Shown here: piece by piece, positions 52,746 to 61,261 of the stretch | How positions within the stretch are numbered: the first letter of the stretch is position 1 | How the letters are laid out: each line of letters opens with the position of its first letter | Assembly (NCBI GenBank): GCA_001404055.1 | Contig: CXTY01000007.1 | Span: forward strand, 124,058-188,057 | DNA length: 64,000 bases | From: Roseibium album | GTDB lineage: Bacteria; Pseudomonadota; Alphaproteobacteria; Rhizobiales; Stappiaceae | Direction of reading: 5' to 3' | The notes under the pieces: generated by a model | What the model saw: only the letters and a program-made list of their open reading frames with translations | Told to the model about the DNA's origin: nothing | Databases searched by the model: none | Position numbers and translations under genes: made by a program

Positions 52746-54326
52746 TCAGAAGCCGCCGAGCGGATCGTCCAACGGTCTCATCTGGCTTTGGTGTTGTTTC
52801 TTCATCACCTGCCTGAACACTGCTTTGTCTTTCCATCCCAACGCCTCAACAATCGCATCCGCCTCGTCCGGGGAAGATCCAAGCCGGGTTTTTATCTCGT
52901 CCTTGCTCTCAATCAGTATCTTGCCGCTCTTCATCTTCCAGCGATGCGCCGTCAGTTGCGCCTTCACCTTTGGGGAGCGTTTGATTGCAAGTCCTTGTCC
53001 GCTTTTGGGATTCAACGCCTCCCGCAAGCGCCAGTAGAGCTGCGCACGCAGATTATAGAACGGTATCCTGCTATCCTGGGCAGTCTCTCCGGACTGAGCG
53101 GAGAAGACGCATTTTTCGACGGGAATATCGTTCTCCCGTTTGAGAAACCCGACCGTGTCGCCACCCCAGCCTCCCGTGCAATCAACAACAATCAGCGCGT
53201 TGTTCCGCCGCTCCTTGATGATCAGCGATCCAACGTCGGACCCGTCCTTGGTATCCGCGCCCTTGCGGACAACACTCTCTTCAAACCGTCGTCCATGCAG
53301 CGGCTGCAGAACTGTCTTGTCCTTGCCGCCCTGGGCAACATCCACGGCCAGCACATCCATTGGCTTGTCAGCATCAACACCTGCGTCATAGCGCTGAAAG
53401 GCAAGGTCCACCCAGTCGGACGGGATCACCTGCCAATCATGGTCCTGGCGTGCTGCTTGAAAGTCGCCCGACTTCAGTGCTGTGCGCATTGGCTCCGGCA
53501 TCTGGTCCAACTGCGCATCATAACTTTCGTCGAGATAGGCATTGTCTTGACGCTTGGCCGGAATGAAGGTTCTGCTTTTCGGCGTGCGAAATTCGCCCTC
53601 AATCTCAACCGGTTCCGACCCTTCCACCCACACAGTGTGGATAGCATCGCCATCATCGATGAAAACTGCCCAGAGCAATTCACCCGGTTTCACCTTGCCG
53701 AACAGAGGGTGCAGTGGATCGAGCCAGGGCGCGAACCATTCGATTAGAAAGTCTCCCTGCCCACCAAGCGGCGGATTGGTGGCTATCAACCCCCGACAAC
53801 GTTGATCCGTGCGTGTTGAGCGCAACCACCCGAGCACAAAGATGATTTTACGTGGATCCATCTGTGCCCCCTCATCAAAGGCTTTCAGGTCGTGATCCCG
53901 TCCCTGCCAATCCTCCTCTGACCCCGGGAGCCCCAGATGGCCAAATTCAATCATGCGCTCATCAGGACCAATCCATCTGGGCGGATTACCGGCAATCTTG
54001 CCCAATCCTGCATGGCGCATCAGCGTGTTCATACGCTCGATCAGGCCTTTTAGTGACTTCAGCGATTGCCGGAAGACCACCGCCTTGTGGTGGGCACACA
54101 GTGCCAGTCCCGCAATCAGGTCTGTTTTGCCGCCACCCGCAGCACCGCCATAAAGCGTGAGATCTGCTTCGCTGAAATAGCCATCCGCTTGTGGTCCGGC
54201 TTGCGGCCTCCAGACATCGAACTGATCCAGAACCCCTGCTTCATCTAATTGTTTCTGCAAGTTGACCCGTTCGGGTGCCGCCATTCCATCAATATGGTCA
54301 ATCAGCGTTCCCAGTGTTGTCGTCAT
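52746..54326 (-). CDS. terL: Terminase large subunit
   Basis: 526 residues. ATPase part: Walker A GGAAGGGKT (residues 60-68), Walker B with Asp-Glu at 151-152 (LKAFDEGAQ), coupling motif GLIATNPP. Nuclease part: VLAVDVAQGGKDKT and LIVVDCTGGWGGDT with RNase H-like acidic residues, then SSPDEADAIVEAL near the end. It cuts and pumps DNA into the procapsid through the portal. Its start overlaps the small subunit gene by 29 bases. Confidence 0.92.
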   Translation of the reverse strand: MTTTLGTLIDHIDGMAAPERVNLQKQLDEAGVLDQFDVWRPQAGPQADGYFSEADLTLYGGAAGGGKTDLIAGLALCAHHKAVVFRQSLKSLKGLIERMNTLMRHAGLGKIAGNPPRWIGPDERMIEFGHLGLPGSEEDWQGRDHDLKAFDEGAQMDPRKIIFVLGWLRSTRTDQRCRGLIATNPPLGGQGDFLIEWFAPWLDPLHPLFGKVKPGELLWAVFIDDGDAIHTVWVEGSEPVEIEGEFRTPKSRTFIPAKRQDNAYLDESYDAQLDQMPEPMRTALKSGDFQAARQDHDWQVIPSDWVDLAFQRYDAGVDADKPMDVLAVDVAQGGKDKTVLQPLHGRRFEESVVRKGADTKDGSDVGSLIIKERRNNALIVVDCTGGWGGDTVGFLKRENDIPVEKCVFSAQSGETAQDSRIPFYNLRAQLYWRLREALNPKSGQGLAIKRSPKVKAQLTAHRWKMKSGKILIESKDEIKTRLGSSPDEADAIVEALGWKDKAVFRQVMKKQHQSQMRPLDDPLGGF

Positions 54327-54780
54327 TCCCTGAAGGTCCCTCTCGCGTCAATAAGGCCATCACACCCAGAGCGATCTCCTCTGAACTGCGCGGCTTGAGC
54401 TTTTCGATTTTCCTGGCTTCGTCAGGTCCGCCCAGGATGCCCCAGGTCTCGACTTCCGAACGGTCTCGCCATCCCGCACGATTTTTCATGTTCAAGCTCC
54501 AGGCACTGGCGTTGAACTTTGCAAGCGATCCACTTGCACCTTCCTTGCCTATCCGTTCCCACTCCAGAAGCCCGCGACGGGCTGCCTCTTCTAGTTTTTC
54601 GGGCGGAAAATCTTCTGGAAATTGCTCGGCGTAATAACGGACCGTCTTGCGGTCAGCTTCCGGAAAACTCTTCAGGGAATACCCGGCTGCAATATGTGCG
54701 CAGAACACCGCGCAAGCTTTTTGACGTGCTGTAGCCGTTGGCCATAGCAGCACGCATTCGTCATCGCCCTTTGTGGACAT
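54298..54780 (-). CDS. terS: Terminase small subunit
   Basis: 160 residues. Helical DNA-binding protein: ARQKACAVFCAHIAAGYSLKSFPEADRKTVRYYAEQFPEDF (helix-turn-helix region, ~15-55), followed by RAGWRDRSEVETWG. The position before and overlap with terL and the size support terS, which recognises the packaging site. First gene after element C. Confidence 0.75.
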   Translation of the reverse strand: MSTKGDDECVLLWPTATARQKACAVFCAHIAAGYSLKSFPEADRKTVRYYAEQFPEDFPPEKLEEAARRGLLEWERIGKEGASGSLAKFNASAWSLNMKNRAGWRDRSEVETWGILGGPDEARKIEKLKPRSSEEIALGVMALLTREGPSGNDDNTGNAD

Positions 54781-54876
54781 GATGCGTCTTTCTCTTGATG
54801 AATTTGGTGATCGGGGAGAGCGTGATTTAGGGCTGAAAACGCTCAGCTATACTTCCCCAAAGTTCCGTGATGTCGA

Positions 54877-54942
54877 CAGTTATAGCGCGGGTTTGACGAA
54901 CTCGTCCACCTCCGCCACATGTCTGAAGCTGTTGTTCAGACA
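54877..54942 (-). promoter_or_regulatory. Promoter-like element C of the terminase unit
   Basis: Inverted repeat GTCTGAA/TTCAGAC (54921-54941; with flanking bases TGTCTGAA/TTCAGACA), 20 bases, then the 24-bp motif at 54877-54900 (TTCGTCA ... GCTATAACTG on the minus strand). It is 97 bases upstream of terS. Third copy of the layout at 34388 and 43256. Confidence 0.65.
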
Positions 54943-55041
54943 GGGCTTTTTGGAACATTATAAAGACTTCAACTGGATAACCATCCGGCAGCATTAAGCG
55001 CAATCAGTAACTTTTATTGCGTTCTGGAAATCGCGACCACT

Positions 55042-55866
55042 TTACGTCCGCCAACCAAGCAAACGCCGCTCGATGACACCAATGACGCCGCTGAGGATCA
55101 CCCCCAACAACGACAGGATGACAACCCCGGCAAAGAGCCGCTCCAGATCGTAAAGTGCACCCGCTTCCAGGATATAGGCTCCGATCCCGTATTCAGCGCC
55201 CAGCATTTCTGCCGCGACCAGAAGAATGATTGCGATAGCCAGACTAATGCGCAAACCGGAGAGAATGCCGGGCATTGCACCTGGCAAGACTATCTTGCGC
55301 ACGATTGAGAACCAGGACAGACCGAAACTCTGGCCCATGCGGATCAGAGATCGATCGACATTGTCGACGGCTCCATAGGTTGCAACCACTGTCGGGGTGA
55401 AAGTTCCAAAGGCGATCAGCGCGTATTTTGACCCTTCATCAATCCCGAACCAGATCACGAACAGTGGCAGCAACGCGATTTTCGGGATCGGAAAAATGGC
55501 CGCGACAAGCGGCACAAGCCCGGCCCGCACATGGGAAAACAACCCAATCAGAACACCAACAGCGATGCCTGCACTCGCCCCCAAGGCTGCACCGACAACA
55601 AGACGGGTCAGTGAAGGTTGCAGATGTTTGAAAAGCAACCCGCTTTCCCAAAGTTCGCCAAATGTTGCCAGAACGTCTGACGGTTTGGGAAGCGTCAATG
55701 GCGAAATCCAGCCAGTCTGCGTTCCCCACTGGATTAGTGCGATCAGAACGACAAAGACCACGACACCAACCCAGCGCCGGGACCTTGGTGCAAACCCGCC
55801 GCCGCGAAAACGAACTTCAATCGGTCCGGGTGGGCTCTGGTTGTGAGAGGTGCTCGTATCAGCCAT
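55042..55866 (-). CDS. ABC transporter permease, SsuC/TauC-like
   Basis: 274 residues, six helices, BPD_transp_1 family. Coupling region IFPIPKIALLPLFVIWFGIDEGSKYALIAFGTFTPTVVATYGAVDNVDRSLI is typical of nitrate/sulfonate/taurine (SsuC) permeases. It overlaps the ATPase gene by eight bases. It forms the membrane channel for the binding protein at 56692. Substrate not defined by sequence. Confidence 0.88.
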   Translation of the reverse strand: MADTSTSHNQSPPGPIEVRFRGGGFAPRSRRWVGVVVFVVLIALIQWGTQTGWISPLTLPKPSDVLATFGELWESGLLFKHLQPSLTRLVVGAALGASAGIAVGVLIGLFSHVRAGLVPLVAAIFPIPKIALLPLFVIWFGIDEGSKYALIAFGTFTPTVVATYGAVDNVDRSLIRMGQSFGLSWFSIVRKIVLPGAMPGILSGLRISLAIAIILLVAAEMLGAEYGIGAYILEAGALYDLERLFAGVVILSLLGVILSGVIGVIERRLLGWRT

Positions 55867-56626
55867 CGATCAGCTCCTCATCTGCCGCGCGCGCCTCTTC
55901 CCGCATCAGCTCCCAGAGAAGATCATGCTTCCGTTGGCATACCGGATCACCAGCACTTCGGTCCTGGATTGGCGTGTCGATTGTAACGACTTCCCGGATC
56001 TCGCCAGGGCGCCGGGAAAGAACCACGATCGTATGACCGAGACGGACCGCTTCGGCGAGATTATGGGTGACATAAACGGCTGTGAATGGCTGCCGGCTCC
56101 ACAGGCTGACCAGATCATCCATCAAGAGCTCGCGTGTCTGGCTGTCAAGTGCCGACAGAGGCTCGTCCATCAGCATCACTGCAGGGTTCACAGCAAGAGC
56201 CCTGGCTATCGCCACCCTCTGCTTCATGCCTCCGGATAACTGCTTTGGCAGTGCGTTTGCAAAATCTGAAAGCTTGGTGCGAGCCAAAACATCTTCAATG
56301 GTTGCCTTGGCTTTTGCTCCGCGTATTCCGTGATCTTCAAGGACCAGCGAAATGTTTCCTTTCACGCTGCGCCAGGGCAACAACGCAAAATCTTGAAACA
56401 CGAAGGTCAGTGGATTGAGGCAGCCGACCGGAGAACTGCCAAGCTGGAGTACTCGACCTTCGCTCGGCCGTTCAAGTCCGCCAATCAGCCGCAACAAGGT
56501 TGACTTTCCGCAGCCTGATGGACCGACAAGGCAGACTATCTGCCCGGTTGGTATATCCAGCGAAATGTCACGCAGCACTTCAGTATCGCCGTAGCGATGG
56601 CTGATAGATTCCAGTCTGATGTCCAT
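55859..56626 (-). CDS. ABC transporter ATP-binding protein, SsuB/TauB-like
   Basis: 255 residues. Walker A VGPSGCGKSTLL (~35-46), signature QLSGGMKQRVAIARAL, Walker B AVMLMDEPLSALD, switch His in VYVTHNLAEAV. It powers the SsuABC-type importer. Start at 56626; gap of 65 bases to the binding-protein gene upstream. Confidence 0.9.
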   Translation of the reverse strand: MDIRLESISHRYGDTEVLRDISLDIPTGQIVCLVGPSGCGKSTLLRLIGGLERPSEGRVLQLGSSPVGCLNPLTFVFQDFALLPWRSVKGNISLVLEDHGIRGAKAKATIEDVLARTKLSDFANALPKQLSGGMKQRVAIARALAVNPAVMLMDEPLSALDSQTRELLMDDLVSLWSRQPFTAVYVTHNLAEAVRLGHTIVVLSRRPGEIREVVTIDTPIQDRSAGDPVCQRKHDLLWELMREEARAADEELIDG

Positions 56627-56691
56627 GGAAGACTCTTTTGGTCTCGGGAAAACGGCAGTGCCCTTTCAAGGCCACTGCCGCTGAGAAGCGC

Positions 56692-57711
56692 TTACCCCTC
56701 GTAGGTCTCGACGTAACTGCCGTCGACGACCGTATCCAGTGTGATATCCTTGCCGACAAGATCTTCGGATTGAAACCACTCGAGCTGATCGCGGATTGAA
56801 GCGATGTTCAGCTTGGCGCCGTCATTGATGCGCATGGTGCCGTTAATGATTGACGGTGCAGCCTTTTCACGTGGGCGATTGGTGTAGACGTACTTGTGGA
56901 TCAGATCGACCATGGCGTTTACGCCGTCATCACCACCGACCTTGTCGATCATCGTGGAGTTGTAGTCGCTGACCCCCTTGCCGAAACCTGCCAGGAAGTC
57001 CTTGGTCTGGTCTCGCTCATCCGATGCGTTTTTCGCCGAGGTAAAAACCGTTGTTACCTGATAACCCGGTAGGTAATCCGAGATGTTGCCGATGATATGA
57101 ACAGCGCCAGATCCGGCCAACGGTTTGGCGATATGCGGAACAATGGACCAGGCATCGATCTGACCGGACTTCAGGGCACCGATGATCGCGCCAACTTTCT
57201 GCAGCGGTTTGAACTTGACTTCAACACCCTCAGCCTGCGCCACCTTGGAGCCCATGTAGTGGAAGGAAGAACCGGCGGTGGACATGCCATAGGTTTTGCC
57301 GTCAAGTTCGGATGGTGCTGTCAGACCGGCTTTAAATGCTGCGTCGGATGCCAGGATCTTCTGACCATCAATGCCCTTTTCTTCGCTCAACGCGCCGCCA
57401 ATGACCTTGATCGCCCCCTTGTCCGCCAGCGAGATCAGGCCTCCGGACATTGCCGTTACAGCATAGTCGACATCACCGGATGCAATGGCTACCGCCATCG
57501 GCTGAGCCGCCTGGAAGAATTTCAGTTCGACATCTAGCCCCGCGTCATCGAAGTAGCCGCGTTCAAGAGCAATGAAACTGCCTGAGTGGGACGTGAAGCG
57601 AAGAGCCCCAACGACAACTTTCCTGTTTTTCGCAATGGCCGGAGCCGCAAGTGACGATGCTGCTGCAGCCCCTATCAGGCCCAACGTCTGCCGTCTGTTG
57701 AATGTAACCAT
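56692..57711 (-). CDS. ABC transporter substrate-binding protein, SsuA/ThiY-like, Tat-exported
   Basis: 339 residues. Twin-arginine signal NRRQTLGLIGAAAASSLAAPAIA (~5-27). The mature part is an NMT1/SsuA-like binding protein: GSFIALERGYFDDAGLDVELKFFQAAQPMAVAIASGDVDYAV, TAGSSFHYMGSKVAQAEGVEVKFKPLQKVGAIIGALKSGQIDAWSIVPHIA. First gene of the transporter operon. Substrates in the family include sulfonates, pyrimidine precursors and nitriles. Its partner catabolic operon lies upstream. Confidence 0.88.
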   Translation of the reverse strand: MVTFNRRQTLGLIGAAAASSLAAPAIAKNRKVVVGALRFTSHSGSFIALERGYFDDAGLDVELKFFQAAQPMAVAIASGDVDYAVTAMSGGLISLADKGAIKVIGGALSEEKGIDGQKILASDAAFKAGLTAPSELDGKTYGMSTAGSSFHYMGSKVAQAEGVEVKFKPLQKVGAIIGALKSGQIDAWSIVPHIAKPLAGSGAVHIIGNISDYLPGYQVTTVFTSAKNASDERDQTKDFLAGFGKGVSDYNSTMIDKVGGDDGVNAMVDLIHKYVYTNRPREKAAPSIINGTMRINDGAKLNIASIRDQLEWFQSEDLVGKDITLDTVVDGSYVETYEG

Positions 57712-57744
57712 GATTACCTCCCAAGGTTGGTTCGTATTTGTTTC

Positions 57745-58410
57745 TCATGCACCCAGATCGGCGCGAATATCTTCTTCCAGCAAAGCTAGCGCTGCGGCTT
57801 CATCGCGGGCAAGGACAGCCGTTTGCAATTTGTCCAGCCGAATGCTTCTGGCAGTGAAATCGATACGCCCCTCCCGCAGGAGAGCCAGTTTGAACCGTCG
57901 TGACTGATTGTAGAATTTGTCCGCCACCTGGATCAGCCGAGGCGACCCACAGGCAGACAAAAGGGTTTCGGTTGCCGCGCGGCAGGCCTCGTCCCATTCC
58001 AGCGCCGTCACATCATCCGGATTTGCTTGCACGGCAAACTCTGCCCGGCTGAGCGCATGGAGCGCCGCAACAACCCGTGCCTCCCAGGCAACGTCGCCGC
58101 GTGACAGAGCTCTTGAAAGGCCGAGTTTTTCTGTCTCCAGCCGCATGAGAAGGATGTCCTGCAGATCATCCTGCGTTGCCGAGGTTACCCGAAACCCGCG
58201 CTGGCTGGTGGCTTCCACAAGACCTTCAGCAGCAAGCATCCTCAGAGTTTCGCGCATCGAATGATTTGATCCGCCATAGGACTGGCGCAGGGCCTCGATC
58301 TTCAGTTTTGCGTCTGGATGCAGAACGCCGAAGGAAATGTCACGGCGAATTGCTGACGCCAGCATGGCCACAACCGTTTCGTCGTCCCTGTTCCGTCCAC
58401 CAAAAATCAT
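57745..58410 (-). CDS. GntR/FadR-family transcriptional regulator
   Basis: 221 residues from MIFGGRNRDDETVVAML. N-terminal wHTH (ISFGVLHPDAKLKIEALRQSYGGSNHSMRETLRMLAAEGLVEATSQRGFRV) and a C-terminal FCD domain of helices (ILLMRLETEKLGLSRALSRGD). It lies between the catabolic operon and the transporter operon, 33 bases before the binding-protein gene, and probably controls both in response to a carboxylate. Confidence 0.85.
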   Translation of the reverse strand: MIFGGRNRDDETVVAMLASAIRRDISFGVLHPDAKLKIEALRQSYGGSNHSMRETLRMLAAEGLVEATSQRGFRVTSATQDDLQDILLMRLETEKLGLSRALSRGDVAWEARVVAALHALSRAEFAVQANPDDVTALEWDEACRAATETLLSACGSPRLIQVADKFYNQSRRFKLALLREGRIDFTARSIRLDKLQTAVLARDEAAALALLEEDIRADLGA

Positions 58411-58560
58411 TCTGCACCCTTTTCCCAAAAAAGTTGGATATTTTTCAGATCATCGACACAGATTGTCAATACCCAACGAACAAAAGCGCAGGCCGGCCTC
58501 TGAGGCAAATTAAGATTTGGACAGAATTTGGTCGTTTCGTTTGAGCAGAGCCGTACGGAA

Positions 58561-58672
58561 ATTGTCATCCCGGCTGAAGCACAGCGCAAGGCCGGGATCC
58601 AGTACCCCCAGCATCACTTTGAGCCACAAACACATGCGTTGACTGGATTCCTGCCTTCGCAGGAAGGACAAT
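58561..58672. repeat. Palindromic intergenic repeat element
   Basis: ATTGTC and GACAAT form the ends. Inside, CATCCCGGC pairs with GCCGGGATC, GGATCCAGT with ACTGGATTCC, and CCTGCCTTCGCAGG forms a small hairpin. Overall the unit can fold into a long branched hairpin, as do dispersed intergenic repeats in alphaproteobacteria. No second copy in this window. The rest of 58411-58744 has no gene. Confidence 0.55.
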
Positions 58673-58744
58673 AGGGAAAGTATTCCTGCATGATCGAATT
58701 CAGAAACAGCTCTCACTCGCGTTCTAACTTCAACAGAACTTGTG

Positions 58745-60214
58745 CTACCGCATCACGAATGGGTTCGCCATGGGGGCACCCGAGGTGTTGATCCAGGTCG
58801 TCTTTGTCCTTGTGTAATCAAGGATCGCTTCAAGGCCTGCTTCACGTCCATAACCAGACTGGTTGTAGCCGCCAAAGGGCGCGATGGGGGACACAGCGCG
58901 ATAAGTATTGACCCAGCAGATACCCGCCTTCAGGCGCGCGGAAACGCGATGAACTCTTGCAACATCTTGCGTGAACACGCCAGACGCCAGACCGAACGGC
59001 GTATCATTGGCCAGCGCGAGAGCCTCCTCTTCTGTGTCGAACGGCAAGAGCGACATCACCGGGCCGAACATTTCAACCTGCAACGTCGCCGTATCGGAAG
59101 AAGAGCATTCCACAAGTGTTGGTGCCATGTAGTTGCCGGCCTTCTCCAACCGGGCACCGCCAAACCGGACTTTCGCACCTTGCTTCAGGGATCGTGCCAG
59201 GGTTTCCTCGATATTTTGAATTTGAGCATCTGTGCAGAGAGGCCCGACATGGGTCGCCGCTTCCAGCGGGTCCCCGACGACAATTCCTTTTGCGTTCAGC
59301 GTAATTTTTTCAATCAATTCTTCCAGGATCGGGCGATGTACAAGGCCTCGCGTACCGGCAACACAGCTTTGTCCCGATGCCCCGAAGTTCCCGGCAATCA
59401 GCCCATTGGCCGCACCGTCAAGATCAGCATCGTCAAACACGAGAACAGGTGACTTCCCGCCCAATTCAAGGGTGGTTACAGCAAAATTCTCAGCCGAGTT
59501 TCGAACCACATGCCGTGCAGTTTCTGGCCCACCGGTAAAGGCAATGCGATCGACATCCGGGTGCCGCGTCAGCGGAATAGCGCAGTTTTCAGCGTCCCCC
59601 GTGATAACCGAGACCACTCCAGGCGGAAAGCCTGCAGCTTCAATCAGCCTGGCGAATTCCAGCATGGGTGCAGGAGCAATTTCGGATGCTTTCAACACCA
59701 CGCTGCATCCGGCAGCTAGCGCGGGACCCAGTTTGGTGGCGGTCAGGAACATCTGCGCGTTCCAGGGAACAATGGCAGCAACAACCCCAATGGGTTCGCG
59801 CCTCGTAAAGACATGCATATCTGGCTTGTCGATGGGTAGAACGGCACCTTCCATTTTGTCGGCCAGCCCCGCGTAGTAGCGGTAATAGTCACCCACATAC
59901 TTTGTCTGGCTCGCTGTCTCCGCCAGCAATTTTCCGCTATCGGTTGTTTCAATTTCGCCTAGCGCAGCAGCATTTTCTTCGATCAATTCCGCAAGTCGGT
60001 AAAGCAGCTTGCCCCTCGCCGTCTGGGTCATATCCCGCCAGACTGGATCATCCAGCACGCGCCTTGCCGCTGCGATTGCACTGTCGACGTCACGCGGGGC
60101 TGCACATGCAAAACTGGCCCATTCCCGGCCCGTCGCCGGATTAATCGAGGTCATAATCTGGCCGTCGGAGCCCTCGCTCCATTCGCCATCAATGAAAAGC
60201 TGGAAATGCTGCAT
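58745..60214 (-). CDS. NAD(P)-dependent aldehyde dehydrogenase
   Basis: 489 residues, ALDH superfamily. Key sites: FTGGPETARHVVR (nucleotide loop), catalytic general base in TTLELGGKSPVLVF (Glu), catalytic Cys in FGASGQSCVAGTRGLVH, and GPVMSLLPFDTEEEAL with Phe motif. It oxidises an aldehyde to the acid in the cytoplasm. Last gene of the flavin monooxygenase operon, 9 bases after the LLM gene, so it probably handles the aldehyde released by monooxygenation. Confidence 0.9.
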   Translation of the reverse strand: MQHFQLFIDGEWSEGSDGQIMTSINPATGREWASFACAAPRDVDSAIAAARRVLDDPVWRDMTQTARGKLLYRLAELIEENAAALGEIETTDSGKLLAETASQTKYVGDYYRYYAGLADKMEGAVLPIDKPDMHVFTRREPIGVVAAIVPWNAQMFLTATKLGPALAAGCSVVLKASEIAPAPMLEFARLIEAAGFPPGVVSVITGDAENCAIPLTRHPDVDRIAFTGGPETARHVVRNSAENFAVTTLELGGKSPVLVFDDADLDGAANGLIAGNFGASGQSCVAGTRGLVHRPILEELIEKITLNAKGIVVGDPLEAATHVGPLCTDAQIQNIEETLARSLKQGAKVRFGGARLEKAGNYMAPTLVECSSSDTATLQVEMFGPVMSLLPFDTEEEALALANDTPFGLASGVFTQDVARVHRVSARLKAGICWVNTYRAVSPIAPFGGYNQSGYGREAGLEAILDYTRTKTTWINTSGAPMANPFVMR

Positions 60215-60223
60215 CTGTCCCCC

Positions 60224-61258
60224 TCAACCGAATGCCGGCATCACATCTTCAATAAAGCGGGTGAGCGAAGCGCTTTTGCGCTCATGGCTCATGCCGCTGT
60301 CGATCCAGAACGAAAATTCATCATAGCCAAGATCTTCATAACGCTTGATCCGGTCAATGACTTCGCTCGCAGTTCCGACGGTGAGATCCCGCCCCAGGTT
60401 CTCCGGTGACATCATGGCGTTACCAGCAACTTCCTCGTCAGAAAGTTCTTCGATCAGGCCTTGAGATACCGGACGCTTGTTCTGAAACCAGGCACCAAAG
60501 TAGCAATAGAAGCGCGACAGCTCCCTGACGCCCAGCGCGACATCGTCACTGTCGGCACCCACATAAGTGTGATGCAATAACATGGCCTTCGGGCGCGGAC
60601 CGTCATAGCTGACGCAGGCGTCATTGAAACGCCCCATCAGCGTTTCCACCTCCTCCATGCCCTGCCAGAGCGGTGTCACCTGAATGTTGAAACCGTTGTG
60701 AACCCCAAACTCATGGCTATTGGGGTCGCGCGCTGCAATCCAGATCGGTGGGCCGTTTTCCTGCAGAGGCTTTGGTGCCGAAGTCGCTGAAGGAAACTTG
60801 AAAAATTCGCCCTCATGAGCCCAATCCCCGCGCCAGAGTTTCCGAAGCAATGGCGCAGTCTCCCGCATGCGCTGACCAGCCTCCCATGCGTCCATACCTG
60901 GCATCAAACGCTCGTATTCGTAGGAGTAGGCCCCTCGAGCAATTCCAAGCTCTATCCTCCCACCGGTCATCAGATCAGCAGCAGCTGCCTCGCCTGCCAG
61001 TTTGATCGGATGCCAGAAAGGCGCAACCACTGTGCCGGTTCCAAGGCGAACATTTTTTGTGTGATGCGCCAGGTCCACCAGTGACAGAAACGGGTTGGGC
61101 GCAATGGTGAATTCCATACCATGATGCTCGCCAGTCCAGATCGCACGCATCCCGCCATCATCTGCCAATCTGCAAAGCGACAGGAAGTCTTCATAGAGCT
61201 TTTCATGTGACTGGTCAGGCGTCAGCCGTTCCATATGAGCAAACAGGGAAAATTCCAT
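60224..61258 (-). CDS. LLM-class flavin-dependent monooxygenase
   Basis: 344 residues, bacterial luciferase-like TIM barrel: FSLFAHMERLTPDQSHEKLYEDFLSLCRLADDGGMRAIWTGEHHGMEF, LDLAHHTKNVRLGTGTVVAPFWHPIKLAGEAAAADLMTGGRIELGIARG. It uses reduced FMN and O2 to oxygenate a substrate. The reduced FMN would come from the flavin reductase encoded just upstream (3 bases between). Family members include alkanesulfonate, nitrilotriacetate and pyrimidine (RutA) monooxygenases. Confidence 0.88.
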   Translation of the reverse strand: MEFSLFAHMERLTPDQSHEKLYEDFLSLCRLADDGGMRAIWTGEHHGMEFTIAPNPFLSLVDLAHHTKNVRLGTGTVVAPFWHPIKLAGEAAAADLMTGGRIELGIARGAYSYEYERLMPGMDAWEAGQRMRETAPLLRKLWRGDWAHEGEFFKFPSATSAPKPLQENGPPIWIAARDPNSHEFGVHNGFNIQVTPLWQGMEEVETLMGRFNDACVSYDGPRPKAMLLHHTYVGADSDDVALGVRELSRFYCYFGAWFQNKRPVSQGLIEELSDEEVAGNAMMSPENLGRDLTVGTASEVIDRIKRYEDLGYDEFSFWIDSGMSHERKSASLTRFIEDVMPAFG

Positions 61259-61261
61259 CGC

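Larger units (their letters stand above)
19942..54942 (-). mobile_element. T7-like (podoviral) prophage-like element with an internal bacterial cargo block
   Basis: All phage genes lie on the minus strand, from terminase (right) to lysis (left). Structural content: terS, terL, GNAT/gp13-like, portal, Bbp19-like, scaffold, capsid, tail tubular A and B, internal virion proteins, tail fibre, lysis cassette. No integrase, repressor, polymerase, primase or helicase is seen. About 8.8 kb of bacterial genes (43.45-52.23 kb) interrupt it. No tRNA gene or att-like direct repeat was recognised at either edge, so the limits are those of the outermost phage genes and the right-hand promoter-like element. 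Confidence 0.85.

Noticed and set aside
52731..52836. Longer GNAT protein starting inside terL
   Set aside because: Would overlap terL by over 90 bases; the GTG at 52731 has a good ribosome site and matches family starts (VRDVSF).
19942..54942. RcGTA-type gene transfer agent cluster
   Set aside because: Genes are podoviral (T7-type portal, tail tubes, nozzle, internal proteins), not the siphovirus-like order of the Rhodobacter GTA. A different GTA-like use is not excluded.
54781..55041. attR site or tRNA at the right edge
   Set aside because: No cloverleaf and no direct repeat shared with the left edge (19.68-19.94 kb) could be found by eye.
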